A stretch of 64,000 bases of DNA from Todiramphus chloris collaris (lineage: Eukaryota > Chordata > Aves > Coraciiformes > Alcedinidae). The notes under the pieces are model-generated. The model had not been told where the DNA came from. It ran no database searches and worked only from the letters and a program-made list of their open reading frames with translations. Below are positions 1-10,752 of the stretch, one piece after another. The stretch covers positions 1,162,971 through 1,226,970 of the forward strand of contig JANVCC010000025.1 of NCBI GenBank assembly GCA_025345505.1. The letters run 5' to 3'. Positions within the stretch are counted from its first letter, which is position 1. Each line of letters begins with the position of its first letter. Made by a program: the position numbers and the translations under genes.

Positions 1-962
1 ATAATAGAAAGATGTAGGGATTGCGTTATGTGTAGATAGGGAGAAGAAAAAAAAGAGGAGGGGGGGGGGGGGGGGGGGTGGGAGGAAAGAGAATTACATG
101 AGTTACTTGAGATACTTGGTATATGAAGGTTTTTTTCCAAACTACCGTGCATTTTTTTAAGTTAATGTTGTCATGAATCAAAACTGTATAATACATTTAA
201 AGTGCCTAAATATGCTCCCAGTGCAGACTCCAAACTAAGTGTTCCAAAATCTATATGCTGAGCCAAATCTATAAATGGATCCCATTAATCTAAAGATTAG
301 AGTTCAGTGTTAACATGTGCTTTCTAGTTTGTCTGCTAGACCTTGTATCTTGTCAGGAAAACTAAATAACATGCATATTGTAAAGCTTTCAATTAACACT
401 TCACAGGTACAAACTAGGATTAGTTTTAAATCGACTGTGTGGATTTCACGTCATCATTTGAGTCCTCTCACCCAAGGTTGCTGTTCAGGTGCTTCACTGG
501 AATACATTCAGCTACTACCCTGTGCAAAATGTGAGGAAGTGCCAGGGAACCAGTAAACGACCGATAACAGGGAGTCAGCAGACTGGCATCTGAGATATCC
601 ATGTACCCAAAGCTGAACTGTGAAATTAGCCTGGTCATGCAGCAACGGATTTTCTAGTTGGGCATCCCAACCACTCTAAACTATTTTATCAGTTTCTCTC
701 TTAAGAAGCAGAGATCCAGTCATCAATATTCTTTTCTTTCAAAGGCAAGCTCTGTCCTTGTTTCCTGAATGCTCCCCTTTGAAAGAAGAGGGAATAGCCT
801 CTCTGAGAGACCCACAGCAATCAATGTCCTAATTAGTTAGGATTCTTTCATTGAAAATGATTTTTCATTTTAGAAATGTCATTTCTTTAAAAATCAAAGC
901 TTCTCTGCAGAAATGCATTACTTGCAAATAATTAAGGTCTGGCACGAATTAACTCAGGGCCC
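1..962. other. Single-copy non-coding sequence
   Basis: No gene or recognisable transposon was seen here. Apart from the G-run near the left edge, the stretch is ordinary AT-leaning DNA with homopolymer A/T patches. A 79-codon open frame at 317-556 starts from a non-ATG codon, has no recognisable motif, and is within what chance gives in this composition. Confidence 0.6.
60..82 (+). repeat. Poly-G run, potential G-quadruplex
   Basis: Nineteen consecutive G bases (60-78) are followed by T and GGG, inside a purine-rich flank of A and G. A run this long can supply all four G-tracts of a quadruplex by itself. It may also be length-variable or mis-sequenced, because homopolymers are error-prone. 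It is a low-complexity repeat; no function is implied. Confidence 0.8.
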
Positions 963-1110
963 GTGATTAGCTGAAGGTCTAATGATTAAGGCACTTCCTG
1001 AGGATGTGGAAGATCCGGGTTCAAATCTCTGCCTGATTCAGACCAGGAATTTAAACCCCACGGTCTCTCACGTCTCCAGCAAATACTTCACCCCTTGGTC
1101 TGGGAAGCCA
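963..1110 (+). repeat. Decayed palindromic tRNA-derived SINE-like repeat
   Basis: The left half reads like a degenerate tRNA-type pol III promoter: an A-box-like stretch around 980-994 and a B-box-like GGTTCAAATCT at 1018-1028. The right half (about 1041-1105) is an imperfect reverse complement of the left. Thus ATTTAAACCCC (1049-1059) pairs with the GGTTCAAAT region, GGTCTCTCAC (1062-1071) with the GATGTGGAAGATC region, and ACTTCACCCCTTGG (1085-1098) with the TGATTAAGGCACTT region. The fold centre lies near 1037. From memory, back-to-back tRNA-derived repeats of this shape are old interspersed repeats in reptile and bird genomes. This copy is mutated in both boxes and is not a tRNA gene. The family name is not assigned. 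Confidence 0.55.
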
Positions 1111-4100
1111 GCCCTTCCTTTATCACAAGATATTTATTTATACAGAGTAGAGCAATGCCAATAGCAAATACTCTGAGAGATTCACCCCTAGTCTGTTATA
1201 AGCAACTGGAGCCTACTGGAGACCCTACAATACATTGACTGGGGCATCCACAGAGCACATAAAAGGCTGAGAGCGCATTCAGCTGCCTAAATACAGCACT
1301 CTAGCTCCATTGCTAACACCTTGGTAAGAACTGATCTCTTCTGCAGATATAAGAGAGAGAACTGAAGACCTGGAAGATGACCTGTGCCCATCTGGAGGGA
1401 CAGTAGAAGTCAGAGGAGAGAGTCAAAGCACTAATGGCCAACATTCGGTCAGCTAAACCCCACTCCCAAGTTCCTCATGCAACTCTGCACTGGGCTTGAA
1501 GGTGCATCACCAATGTCCCCTGTGAATAAAGTGAGTCAGCTGAATATGAGCTGCTCTGAATAAGCCTTCTCTTAAAATCTCAGTAGGTGTCCATTACATT
1601 TTTTTTAGTGCTGATAACTTTCTGGGATGGGAAAACCTGTTAGGTCAACTGAGTCTGGAGATAGATGGTCTAGAGTGGTCTCCCAGTATGGCTTTGTATA
1701 GACAAGAAGGGAAGTTAATAGCAACACTGTTTCACGGTGAGCTAATAGATAATGTTGAGGGAATTCTAAAGGAGAAACCAACCCATTACACTGTGGATGT
1801 CTGTTTTCCAGTCTACCCAAAACCAAAACATATCTGGTTTACCAGGTCAGCTGCATGAATGCACTAAAAATAACTGTGTTTCATTGCCTGCATCTCCACA
1901 CTGTTCTCTCTGGGACAAAATTACCTGAACCATCATGTCCTTGAGGACAGAACTGCTGTGAGCTCTCTATGGGAATCCTATGGTATAGCTTACCACCATT
2001 TGTGTCATTCTATTTAATTTGCTATTTCTTCCTTACAACATGTGGGCAATAATCACAGCAAATTGATTCCCATGAGCTGCTTGGACAATTAAAGCTATTT
2101 GGTTATTGCCACCTGCCTGCTGTTTCCATTAATGCCATATTTAAGAATTTCAATTTTTTTGTCCTTCCCATTCCCGATTCTCACCCCAGTAAATTCTTTG
2201 CCCAGTCTTGACACGTTCCTGTGCTGCAATTAGTGTTAAAATGCTGTGGAGGGCATCTGTCCCTGAACCCGATCATCGGCCAAATATTGCTTTGTCATAT
2301 GCAGATTTACTTTGGAGAATTTATGGAATTCAACTTTTTCTTTTTAATATACAGTCCAAGAGAAACATGTACCTAGTGACACATGATGGTATTTTTAATC
2401 AGAACCCGGGTAGCTTTGCTATTATTTAAATCTCTTTGTAACCATTTTATTCTGAATTATCTTTGTGACATTTACTAAATCACCTGCTATGTCCTAACCT
2501 CTCGGTTAAATACACATATGGGAGAGGAAAATAGGTGCTGCATTTATCCTTTTTTGTGTTACTGCTGTGTTGTCTCAACTTTAACCTTTTCTTCCGTGGA
2601 ATATTTTGCCTTTGCTCTCTATCACCTTTTTCAGCTCTGCATTCTCAAATAAGCGGTATCATATAAACCTCTTACATTGTGATCTCGCTTTCTTCCCAAG
2701 ATCAAACTGGCCACTGACTTTCGTGGAGAAGAGGGGCAAAAAGCAAGATAAGCTTATGGATGAGAGAAGACTAAAAGAGGGAGGATGAAATAAAAGGTCT
2801 CGGTCCCAGTTCTGTTAAGGAAATTCAAGTTTTGCTTTAAACAGCAGCTAGAACAAGAAGGAATCTGAAACAGATTTAATCTCTTAAATAGTCTAGTTCC
2901 ATCACTCCGAAGGAACTGGATTTATACATTAACCTCCTTTAACTGCAATGTGGGTTACAGTCAGATGCGTATACTATCCATATACTAAATCACCGTGAGT
3001 GTGAGGTTGCAGTTGGATAAACACGTTGCAAGAATCTGGGGCACCACTCTGATAATCACAAATAACTAACTAACTCATTGACCCTTTCTGATCTGTCACT
3101 GCATAAATATGAGCTAATAGTGTTCATACTGCAGGAGGCAATGAAAAAAGCAAAACTATGAAAATGGCCTTGATTTTACTCACTGCTATTACTCACTTTT
3201 CAGGCAGGCAAGGCAAGTTTGAACAGGAAAGTATTTAGATCTACAGCCAAAGCACAAATGCGGATTCAAGGAAGCGTCCTGCAAAACTGAATGTGGATAT
3301 AGAACACCAGCTGGGCCTGCAGCAGAGAGAACAGACATCAATCCAGTTCCAGCTATGGTCCCCAGCAAACAGGGCAGAAAGCTGGTGGGTAAAAGCAGCA
3401 GCAGGAGCCACCAAAAAAACCCCTAGTTTAGGAACAAAGCTTAACCCATCTTTTTTTATTTGCTTTGATTATCTAATATGCCACTAGATTTTAAAGACCA
3501 GGGTAGAATTTCCCCGACTTTGCAGATCATTTAAAAGCTTAAGGGATTATCAAACCAGTCGTTTAAAATGACATTTTCACTGTGCAAATATTTGTCTATT
3601 AAATAGGCTGTATGGCACAGGACCTGATCAGCCTTGGCAGTATTACAGGTTCTTCATACACTGCAAACCCCACTGTTTCCTCATAAAGCTGTCAAGTCTC
3701 AGTTTAATGAAACATATATAAACTCGATGATGTTAGCCATGTCTTGGCAAGCTAATTCATTCTGGTTTTTTCCTGTTGAGCTCCTCCTATTAGGACTTTT
3801 ATCAATTTATCATATCAGCAGGTCTGCTCCCAGCATTGGGATACATAATTGAGGAATAAGGTTCATTTTGAAACAGACATATATTTGCATACATATATTT
3901 ACATATATGAAGACACCTCTTGTCTGGTCCTTATATCAACTCACAGAGGATGGAAAACTAGGGAGCTTTAGTAAGATGTGTCTCTAAAATGACCCTAGAA
4001 CTGCTTGTCCTTCCTACTGTCCCATGAATTCTTCCATGACCTGCAATACTGTTGCCTGAGAAGCATTCCTTACTATTTCTCTTTGCTTCTAATTAGAGCT

Positions 4101-4168
4101 GAGGGATTTTACTACAACTACCACCAGACGCAGGGGCTGGAGAATGCAAAAAGATAAGAATAGTGTTC
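1111..4168. other. Single-copy non-coding sequence with a possible promoter/donor pair and a tandem TA-rich patch
   Basis: No gene is recognised. Visible structure includes a TATA-like ATAAAAGG (1259-1266), a splice-donor-like TTG|GTAAGAA (1321-1330), a homeobox-like AT-rich block near 2035-2160, and a short direct repeat of about 14 bp (CATATATTTGCATA / CATATATTTACATA) around 3880-3908. Open frames here are 60-73 codons and lack recognisable motifs. Confidence 0.55.
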
Positions 4169-4738
4169 ATAGAATCATGTAGCTTGCAAAAGACCTTTAA
4201 GATCAACGAGTCCAGCCAATAATCCAGCACTGCCAGGGCACCACAAACCATGTCCCTCAGCACAGTGTCTCCACAGCTTTGAAACCCCTCCAGGGCTGGG
4301 GACTCCACCACCGCCCTAGGCAGCTGGGCCAGGCCTGGACAGCCCTTTCAGGGAAGACATTTTTCCATGTGTCCAACCTAAACCTCCCCTGGTGCAAACT
4401 GGGCCATTTCCTCTTGTCCTATCACTTGTTTCTTGAGAGAAGAGCCCAACCCCACCTGGCTCCAAACTCCTTTCAGGGAGCTGTTGTGAGCCAGAAGGTC
4501 TCCCCTCAGCCTTATTTTCTCCAGGCTGAACAACCCCAGGTCCCTCATCTGCTCCCCACCAGACTTGTGTTCTAGCCCCTTCCCCAGCTCCATTGCCCTT
4601 CTCTGGACACATTCCAGACCCTCAATGTCCTTCTAGGAGTGAGGGGCCCAAAACTGACCCCAGAATTTAAGGTGCCACTTCCCAAGTAGAGGTGAACAAT
4701 CCCTGCCCTAGTCCTGCTGGCCACACCAGTATTGGCAC
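4169..4738 (-). mobile_element. CR1 LINE, 5'-truncated, reverse orientation
   Basis: The left edge, CATAGAATCAT at 4169, is the reverse complement of the CR1 tail repeat ATGATTCTATG, so the element's 3' end is on the left. The body runs about 570 bp to roughly 4738. On the minus strand it carries the conserved end of the CR1 ORF2 reverse-transcriptase protein. The frame ending near 4378 contains LGLFSLEKIRLRGDL, and a second minus frame at 4316-4612 carries the following segment, so at least one frameshift separates the pieces. Only the last part of the roughly 4.5-kb parent is present, as is usual for CR1, and no intact protein can be made. Neighbours on both sides are single-copy sequence. 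Identification as CR1 is firm; the subfamily is not resolved. Confidence 0.92.
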
Positions 4739-7700
4739 AACAGTTTAGGGTGGAAGCTGTAATCAGTTTTAGGAAATTAAGACTATTATCCCACTTGTGT
4801 GGTAACCATCTCAGAAGGTGGGTCAGCACCATCTCTATCCTTTTCAGCACAAAAGAATGTCACTACCATCATTCTGAAGTACTGCAAAGAGGTGGTGAAA
4901 GCAAGGAAGTGAATAAACAAACCCAAGTATCTTGTAAACATCACATCACAGACAACACTTACCCTCTGTACAGATTTCAATGATTGTACTGAAAATTTGT
5001 TTCACTCCAGAATAGATTCCTGCTGTTTTTTTAACATGAAATCTCAAAGGAAGGGCCTCTACACAGCATTGCTACAAATAGCTGATGTCTGCCATTAACA
5101 AATTACTTGAAAAAAAAAACCAAAACAACAATAAATAACATTCTGTCAAGATTTTCCTGAATTTCTGACTAAACTAACTTGTTCTTTCTGGCCAATCTTA
5201 CTCCCCATCCCATATTTGCTTTCCACAAATATCCTAGCAAACAGTTTATCTGGCACAACTACTTCTGTAACAAGTATCTTTAAACGAATACTGCACAACA
5301 GATTTGAAGAGTCAATTGCTAGTATTTGCAGTGGAAACATGATTTGAAGCAGCCAAGTTCATTCCATTGAAAAATATAAACACACCATCTTTCCAGGTAT
5401 ACAGTGAAAAACCTGCAAATTTGTGTGCTGAATTTATGATGACTGCATTAAAATTCTTTGAAGATTCCAGACACATTTAAACACCTGAGAGAAACAACCA
5501 GGCTATTCCCGGAACAATCTGTAAGAGAAGTAAAAAGCCAAAAATAACCCGATGCATTAATTCTGCCAAATTATTTATCAAGTCCCATTTACATTTCTAC
5601 TTCAATTTAATTACCTCTGCAGAGAGTTTTGAACTAAAAGGAGAAAGTTTGTCCCAAAAGAAGTTTGCATGCAGTCACACTGTGGCTTTTTCTTTCTTTA
5701 CGCAAATAAATAACACTATTCCACACAGAACAGAAAGCCAAGAGCTGTACACTGAAGACAGAAGACAGCCTGTATGCCCCAGTGCTACAGGTATCAGGAG
5801 GAGGACTAGCACTAGCAGCGAGGTTCAGAGAGAAAGCTGCCAGAATGGATCTTATTTTTCTGCCAGAAGCAGAAAAAAAATAAATAATATCTCATTTTCC
5901 TTTCCCCTTCAGGAGATGACTTTGATGGGAATTAGACAGCCCCCTGCAGGAAACTCTTTAGTTCTTGTTAAGTCTTTTCACAGCGTGTTTGGTGGCAAGG
6001 AGAGCTCGTGTTTGATGCTGTTCATCACTGTTGCTGCTGATTTTTTGAGGTTAAGAAACATCAGGCTGTTTGCACCGCTTTTGAGGGCTGCCAAAGCAAA
6101 GATCTCACATGGGTTCCAAGCTTCTGGCTGCTGTGTTACAGCACATCCCCTTAGGCAAGCCCTATGCCAGGGCCACACGTGTTCCATGGAGCAAACGCTC
6201 ATCGGGGGATCTTCAGTAGGTAAAACTGCTCTTTCTCCAGGCGACTGCAGGCACTTGTGCTAACACTGATTTCATTCCATTCTTACATTGTATTTAAAAG
6301 CCATCAATGAAATATTTTCCTCTTTGGACCCACTGTTCCGACAACTATTACAATACCTGCAACCCAAAGGGGAATCTTTGCTCCCAAATATGCAGAAGGG
6401 GTCTGGGGTTTGCTGTTCAGTTGTTGTTTTGTTGGGGTTTTTTTCCTCTTTTATTTCCAGTGTCCACAAGAAATCCCTATTCCTTGGGTACTCCTGTTAC
6501 ACTGACGAATAATTCACTGCTAAGGACTGACAGGCACTTTACAAGATGCTGTCTTCTTTCTTTTTTTTTTTTTTTTTATTTAACTGTGAGTTGGTGTTTT
6601 GTTCCCCTGTGATTTGCTGAGGTGTAAACACAGATCAAGGATCCACACTGCCCTTCCCCTGCCTTTTTCAGCAAATTACACTTTTTCCTGCTTGAGTTGT
6701 AACCATGTTTACCTTTCAGTTCTTCCCCTCTAACTTCTTCTGTACAGAGGCAACCGAGTTTTGTTCCCTGACCTCTTCTCCATTTGCTCTTTGGTTATAA
6801 GTCTGTTCAAACAAAATGAGTCTCTTGAAGACTGTCATTACAACATGAACCTTTGCCTCTCTGCTACTTTTACTTCCTTTCACACTTCTGAAAATTACAG
6901 GGAACTGATAAGGTACAAGTCACTTTTATCACTTATCAGGGGTCAAAAAAAAATTTCACACTTAATAAGCCTCCACCACCTCCTTTGGTTCCCTGTTTCT
7001 CTCCCTTTACTCAAGCTGTCTTTGTATTAAGTGAAAAGCTACTCTAAAGCTGCCCTTTATGTCTACCTGATCCTATTAATGTCTACGCACAAGGGCAGAA
7101 CTTCAGTGAGTCTGGATCTCTCCCCTTCCTGTTCAAGATCTACTCTACAGTCGCTACCAAATTTGGTACGTTACTGATGTACACAGATGCACGGTAGGGA
7201 TTTCCAGCCGGGAAAGGCTTCTGGCATCTCCTCCTGGCACAGCCAGTGGACGGCTTTTCTCTAGCACACCTTTACAAAGGCTGTGCCTGCAGGGCCCCGA
7301 GGATCCCAGCTCCACAGCTTGTAGTGGCTGCACATGTAACATCTCTGAAGTGTCCGGAACGCACTCGAGCACAATCCAATAAACCTCACCGGTGCCTCCG
7401 GCTGCCACGCCAAGAAAAGTCTGGCTCGCCTCATGGCTAGTAGCAAGACTTTCCCTGTCCCTTAACCTTTCCTTCAGATGAATTTATACAACATATTCTT
7501 GTTAATAGAGCAGCTTTCAAGTATCTGCTCATCCGTCCTCACGAGCCCAGCAATTTCTTTTTTAGCAGCTGTGATTCAGCAGCTCTTTGATCCACAGTCA
7601 TCCTTAGCTCCTAAATGTTAAGTGGCATTAAGAGTTTGAGTCAGAAACATCAGTCTTCAACAGCTTTGTGACCAGCTGGTCTCAGATGTCTCATATTTTT

Positions 7701-10697
7701 CTGCAGAGAAATTTTAGTTTCTGAGTCCCTCTTTCTGCTTGTTCTGATCAACTGAAAAACACCAAAACAAAATCCAAAACCCAAACTAGGACATGACTTA
7801 GCATGGAGGCACAGGTTACTGTGGTTTGCCAGATTTATCTGGTCACTCCTTTTTCTGTATGTTCAGGAAATAAAGGTATTTTGTGACGAGATAGGTATTA
7901 TCACCATTTTTTCTATTAACACAAATAAAATGCTACACGAAACACCCCGGACCCCCCATGGATACACGCTGATTTCACACACATTTGCCACACATTTCTA
8001 TTGGCTCTGCTTGAGACCACATATTAAAACCCACCAATCTTCCCAGTACAGACTGATGAAAGCCTCAGCAGAAACAGCTGCATTTCACATGTGGTTTCAG
8101 TTAATGTCTCATCCTGAATGTTTAACTCTAGCTGGCCATGCTGCTTTTTAATATTCGCAGCCCTCTTTAGCATCACATCACAAGCAAGGCATTCGCCCCT
8201 GAAAAGCACAGGAGAATACAATGAGGCTGGTAGCACTTCATTTGGGGAGTGTCCAAACCCACTTTTTTTATTGGGCATAACACGAAGAGTAGTTCCTGTT
8301 TGATATGCTGTAGGCAGATCAAGCAGTCATGTAGGGCTGTTAAATGGTGTAAACAAGCCCTGATCTCTCCACGCAGTAACGTTGCCTTTCAGTACAAAGG
8401 AAGAGTTACCAAAAGTGAGTAGCACTGCATATTTTTCAGCTAAGGTCTATTGTTAAAAAAACCAAAAGTTATATAAAAAGCATCTTTTTCTACTCTCTCT
8501 TTTCCTGGATGGGCCAGAAGAAAAAAGCATCACAACTATTTACCAGGAGCTGTAACGTGCCTAAATACCAACAGCTCTACAGAAATCACAGTCCCTTAGG
8601 TGAGAAACATGAGTGTAGAAGGGCCTTTCCCCTCCTTGAGCCTACAATTAGGTTAAAGATCAGCAATAACCTTACTCAAGGAAGCCTACACTTAAGACAT
8701 GTGTCTCTCCCATGTGAGCGACTGTCACAAATAGAGCCATCAATGCTACCATTTTTTTCCCATCAAAGGCATTTTGGGCCAGGGGACTCTTCTCTGCAGG
8801 TGACTTCACTGCAAGTTGTGTGAACATCCTAGGGATTGAAAAGTGACAACTTAGAGCGATGACATGGGTTTACATGTGTCTCAATACATAATACACTCTG
8901 GTTTGGGCAACACATGGAGTAAAACAATGAGACCAGAGGAAAAAAACTTACCTTCTTCAACACTGTCATGCTAACCTGAAGCAGCGTGTTCAACAAGCTC
9001 TCAGGAGAGTCCACCCTCCACCAAAAATAGTGGCAAGAGTCCCTGAGGCAGAATTATTGACTCCAGTTTCTTCAGCTCTAAGGCAGGAATAACTTCAACT
9101 GCTTAGCAGGAAGCCCTCCTACTCTCTATTTACTTGCAAGAGCAGGAACAGAAACCATCAAACACCTTCCATGATTCCAGCTATTTTCTCTTCAGTCTGC
9201 AGTGACAGGCCTTATCACCCGAGAGGTTTGCTCCTCAGTGAGCACTACATGCCCATTACACCTAATGCATAAGAGCCTTTCATTTCAAGAGAGCTGCAAA
9301 ACCCTTTTTTCCCCTAATATTACCGACAATACACAGGAAAACCTAAGTGCCTAGACAGGGTGCAGATGACAGGCATGTAGAATAAGAGGGTAAGAAAGCA
9401 ATGCCCAGCCTTCAGAAGGCAGGAGAAGGTGGTGGCACCAGCCCACCCCACCAACATCAAACACATGCCGCAGAGCAGGGCTCGTCTGAGAGAATTAACA
9501 AGAATGTGTTCCTTTGCACATCACTCTGGCACAAAACACACCCACCCGTTGTCACTAGAGCTTTTCTATCCTGGAATTTGTAGGTAGCTAGCTATATTAC
9601 GCGAGTTCTTTGTAAGCCCAAAGCAAAGATAGAAACAGCTCAAACTGAACGTTGTACAAACTGGTAACAACAGCAAGGAGATGAGGAGAGCACAATGCAG
9701 GCCTCATTCTGAACTCTCCTGCTAGCACCATACCGAGTAGGGAGCGATGTCCAGTTGCATGGGGTTGGGCTCTTTACTTTTACTTTCCCGCAAAGCTGAC
9801 ATGAGCCATAGCAGCAAAGCCCAGTTTGCTGGAGGATGCTGTGCCCCTGCTCAGGAAGCTTAGCAATGCCACAATTCCAGAAAGCCTCTCACAGCACAGA
9901 CTGAGCCCTCTGTAAAGTCCAAAGCCACTCTGAGAAGCATAAGTCATAGGCAGCAGTAACAGCACTCCAGTAGTAACAGGACCCAGTACCTTCAAATTTT
10001 GTTGCCACTAAAGCAGAAAACACCTAGTAAATGAAGTGATTGCAGCTGAAGGTTTTTACGCCTCCCCCTTCTTTCTCTTTTTTCTTTATTCTTTACTTGA
10101 AGGTGTTTCTCTTCTAGTCTGTCCTCTTTTTAAAGGGAACAGAAGTCCAGGGTGCTTGCTGGGATGGGAGTTCTCATTTGTTTTCACCCATGCCCTTCTC
10201 ATACAACAGGAATGGCTGCTCTGGTCTCAGTGGCTGTCCATCTCCAGGCATGGACACCAGGGAAGCACCACAGAACCAGGCACTGCTTGCCCAGGACTCT
10301 CCATATGCTCCTGGAGCTGCAGCCTGGCAATTTCCTGCTAAAGCAGCAGACAGCCTGTGATGGCCTCAATGGCTTTTTATTCCATTCATTTGCCTAATTG
10401 ATTTTGAATGTGTTGTAATCAATAAAGTGAATGGACAAAGGGAATGGCAAAAGGTCACAGCTGATGATTACCTGACTCCTTGATGGGCAGAGGGAAGAAT
10501 TGAAGAAAACCATTTTTCTCCCTGTCCCTACTCCCTATGTGGAAGAGAGGATTAGGTCAGGCTCATTGCATCTTCCCCCTCTCCCTTCCTGTAAAGGTGT
10601 GCAATAACTAAAGGCAGTCAACCTTAAAGCCCAGGAAAACGGCGTGTCTGATTCTCAGCTGATGCATACTTATGCATACTAAAACTAACTCTGCTGT
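4739..10697. other. Single-copy non-coding sequence with a long open frame and a CpG-rich patch
   Basis: About 6 kb without a recognisable gene or CR1. It contains an A-rich tract near 5108-5138, a 17-T run at 6561-6577, and an open frame at 5649-6263 that begins from TTG and has its first ATG only at 5916. A local cluster of CpG dinucleotides lies at 7191-7428. GTGCCTAAATACC near 8557 resembles the palindromic old repeats seen elsewhere in the window but is too short to assign. Confidence 0.5.
6561..6577. repeat. Poly-T run
   Basis: Seventeen consecutive T bases preceded by a C/T-rich stretch. It is a simple homopolymer, possibly length-variable; no retrotransposon sequence adjoins it. Confidence 0.8.
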
Positions 10698-10752
10698 GCC
10701 AGTGGAATTACACAAGGATTAAACCAGCGGAGTCCCAAGGTCAGATTTGCCA
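10698..10752. repeat. Remnant of an ancient sauropsid interspersed repeat
   Basis: The stretch reads CCAGTGGAATTAC, then GGATTAAACCAG, then GGTCAGATTTG. This matches the recurring pattern of 'AATGGAGTTACTCC ... GATTTACACCAG ... CAGAATTTGG' that I recall from old repeats of turtle, crocodile and bird genomes. Similar pieces occur in this window at 45284-45340 and 54757-54793, which supports an interspersed origin. Divergence is high and the family name and strand are uncertain. Confidence 0.35.

Noticed and set aside
1018-1028. Functional tRNA gene suggested by the B-box-like sequence
   Set aside because: No complete cloverleaf can be drawn: the acceptor and anticodon stems are missing and the A-box is degenerate. 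The mirror-image right half marks it as a repeat.
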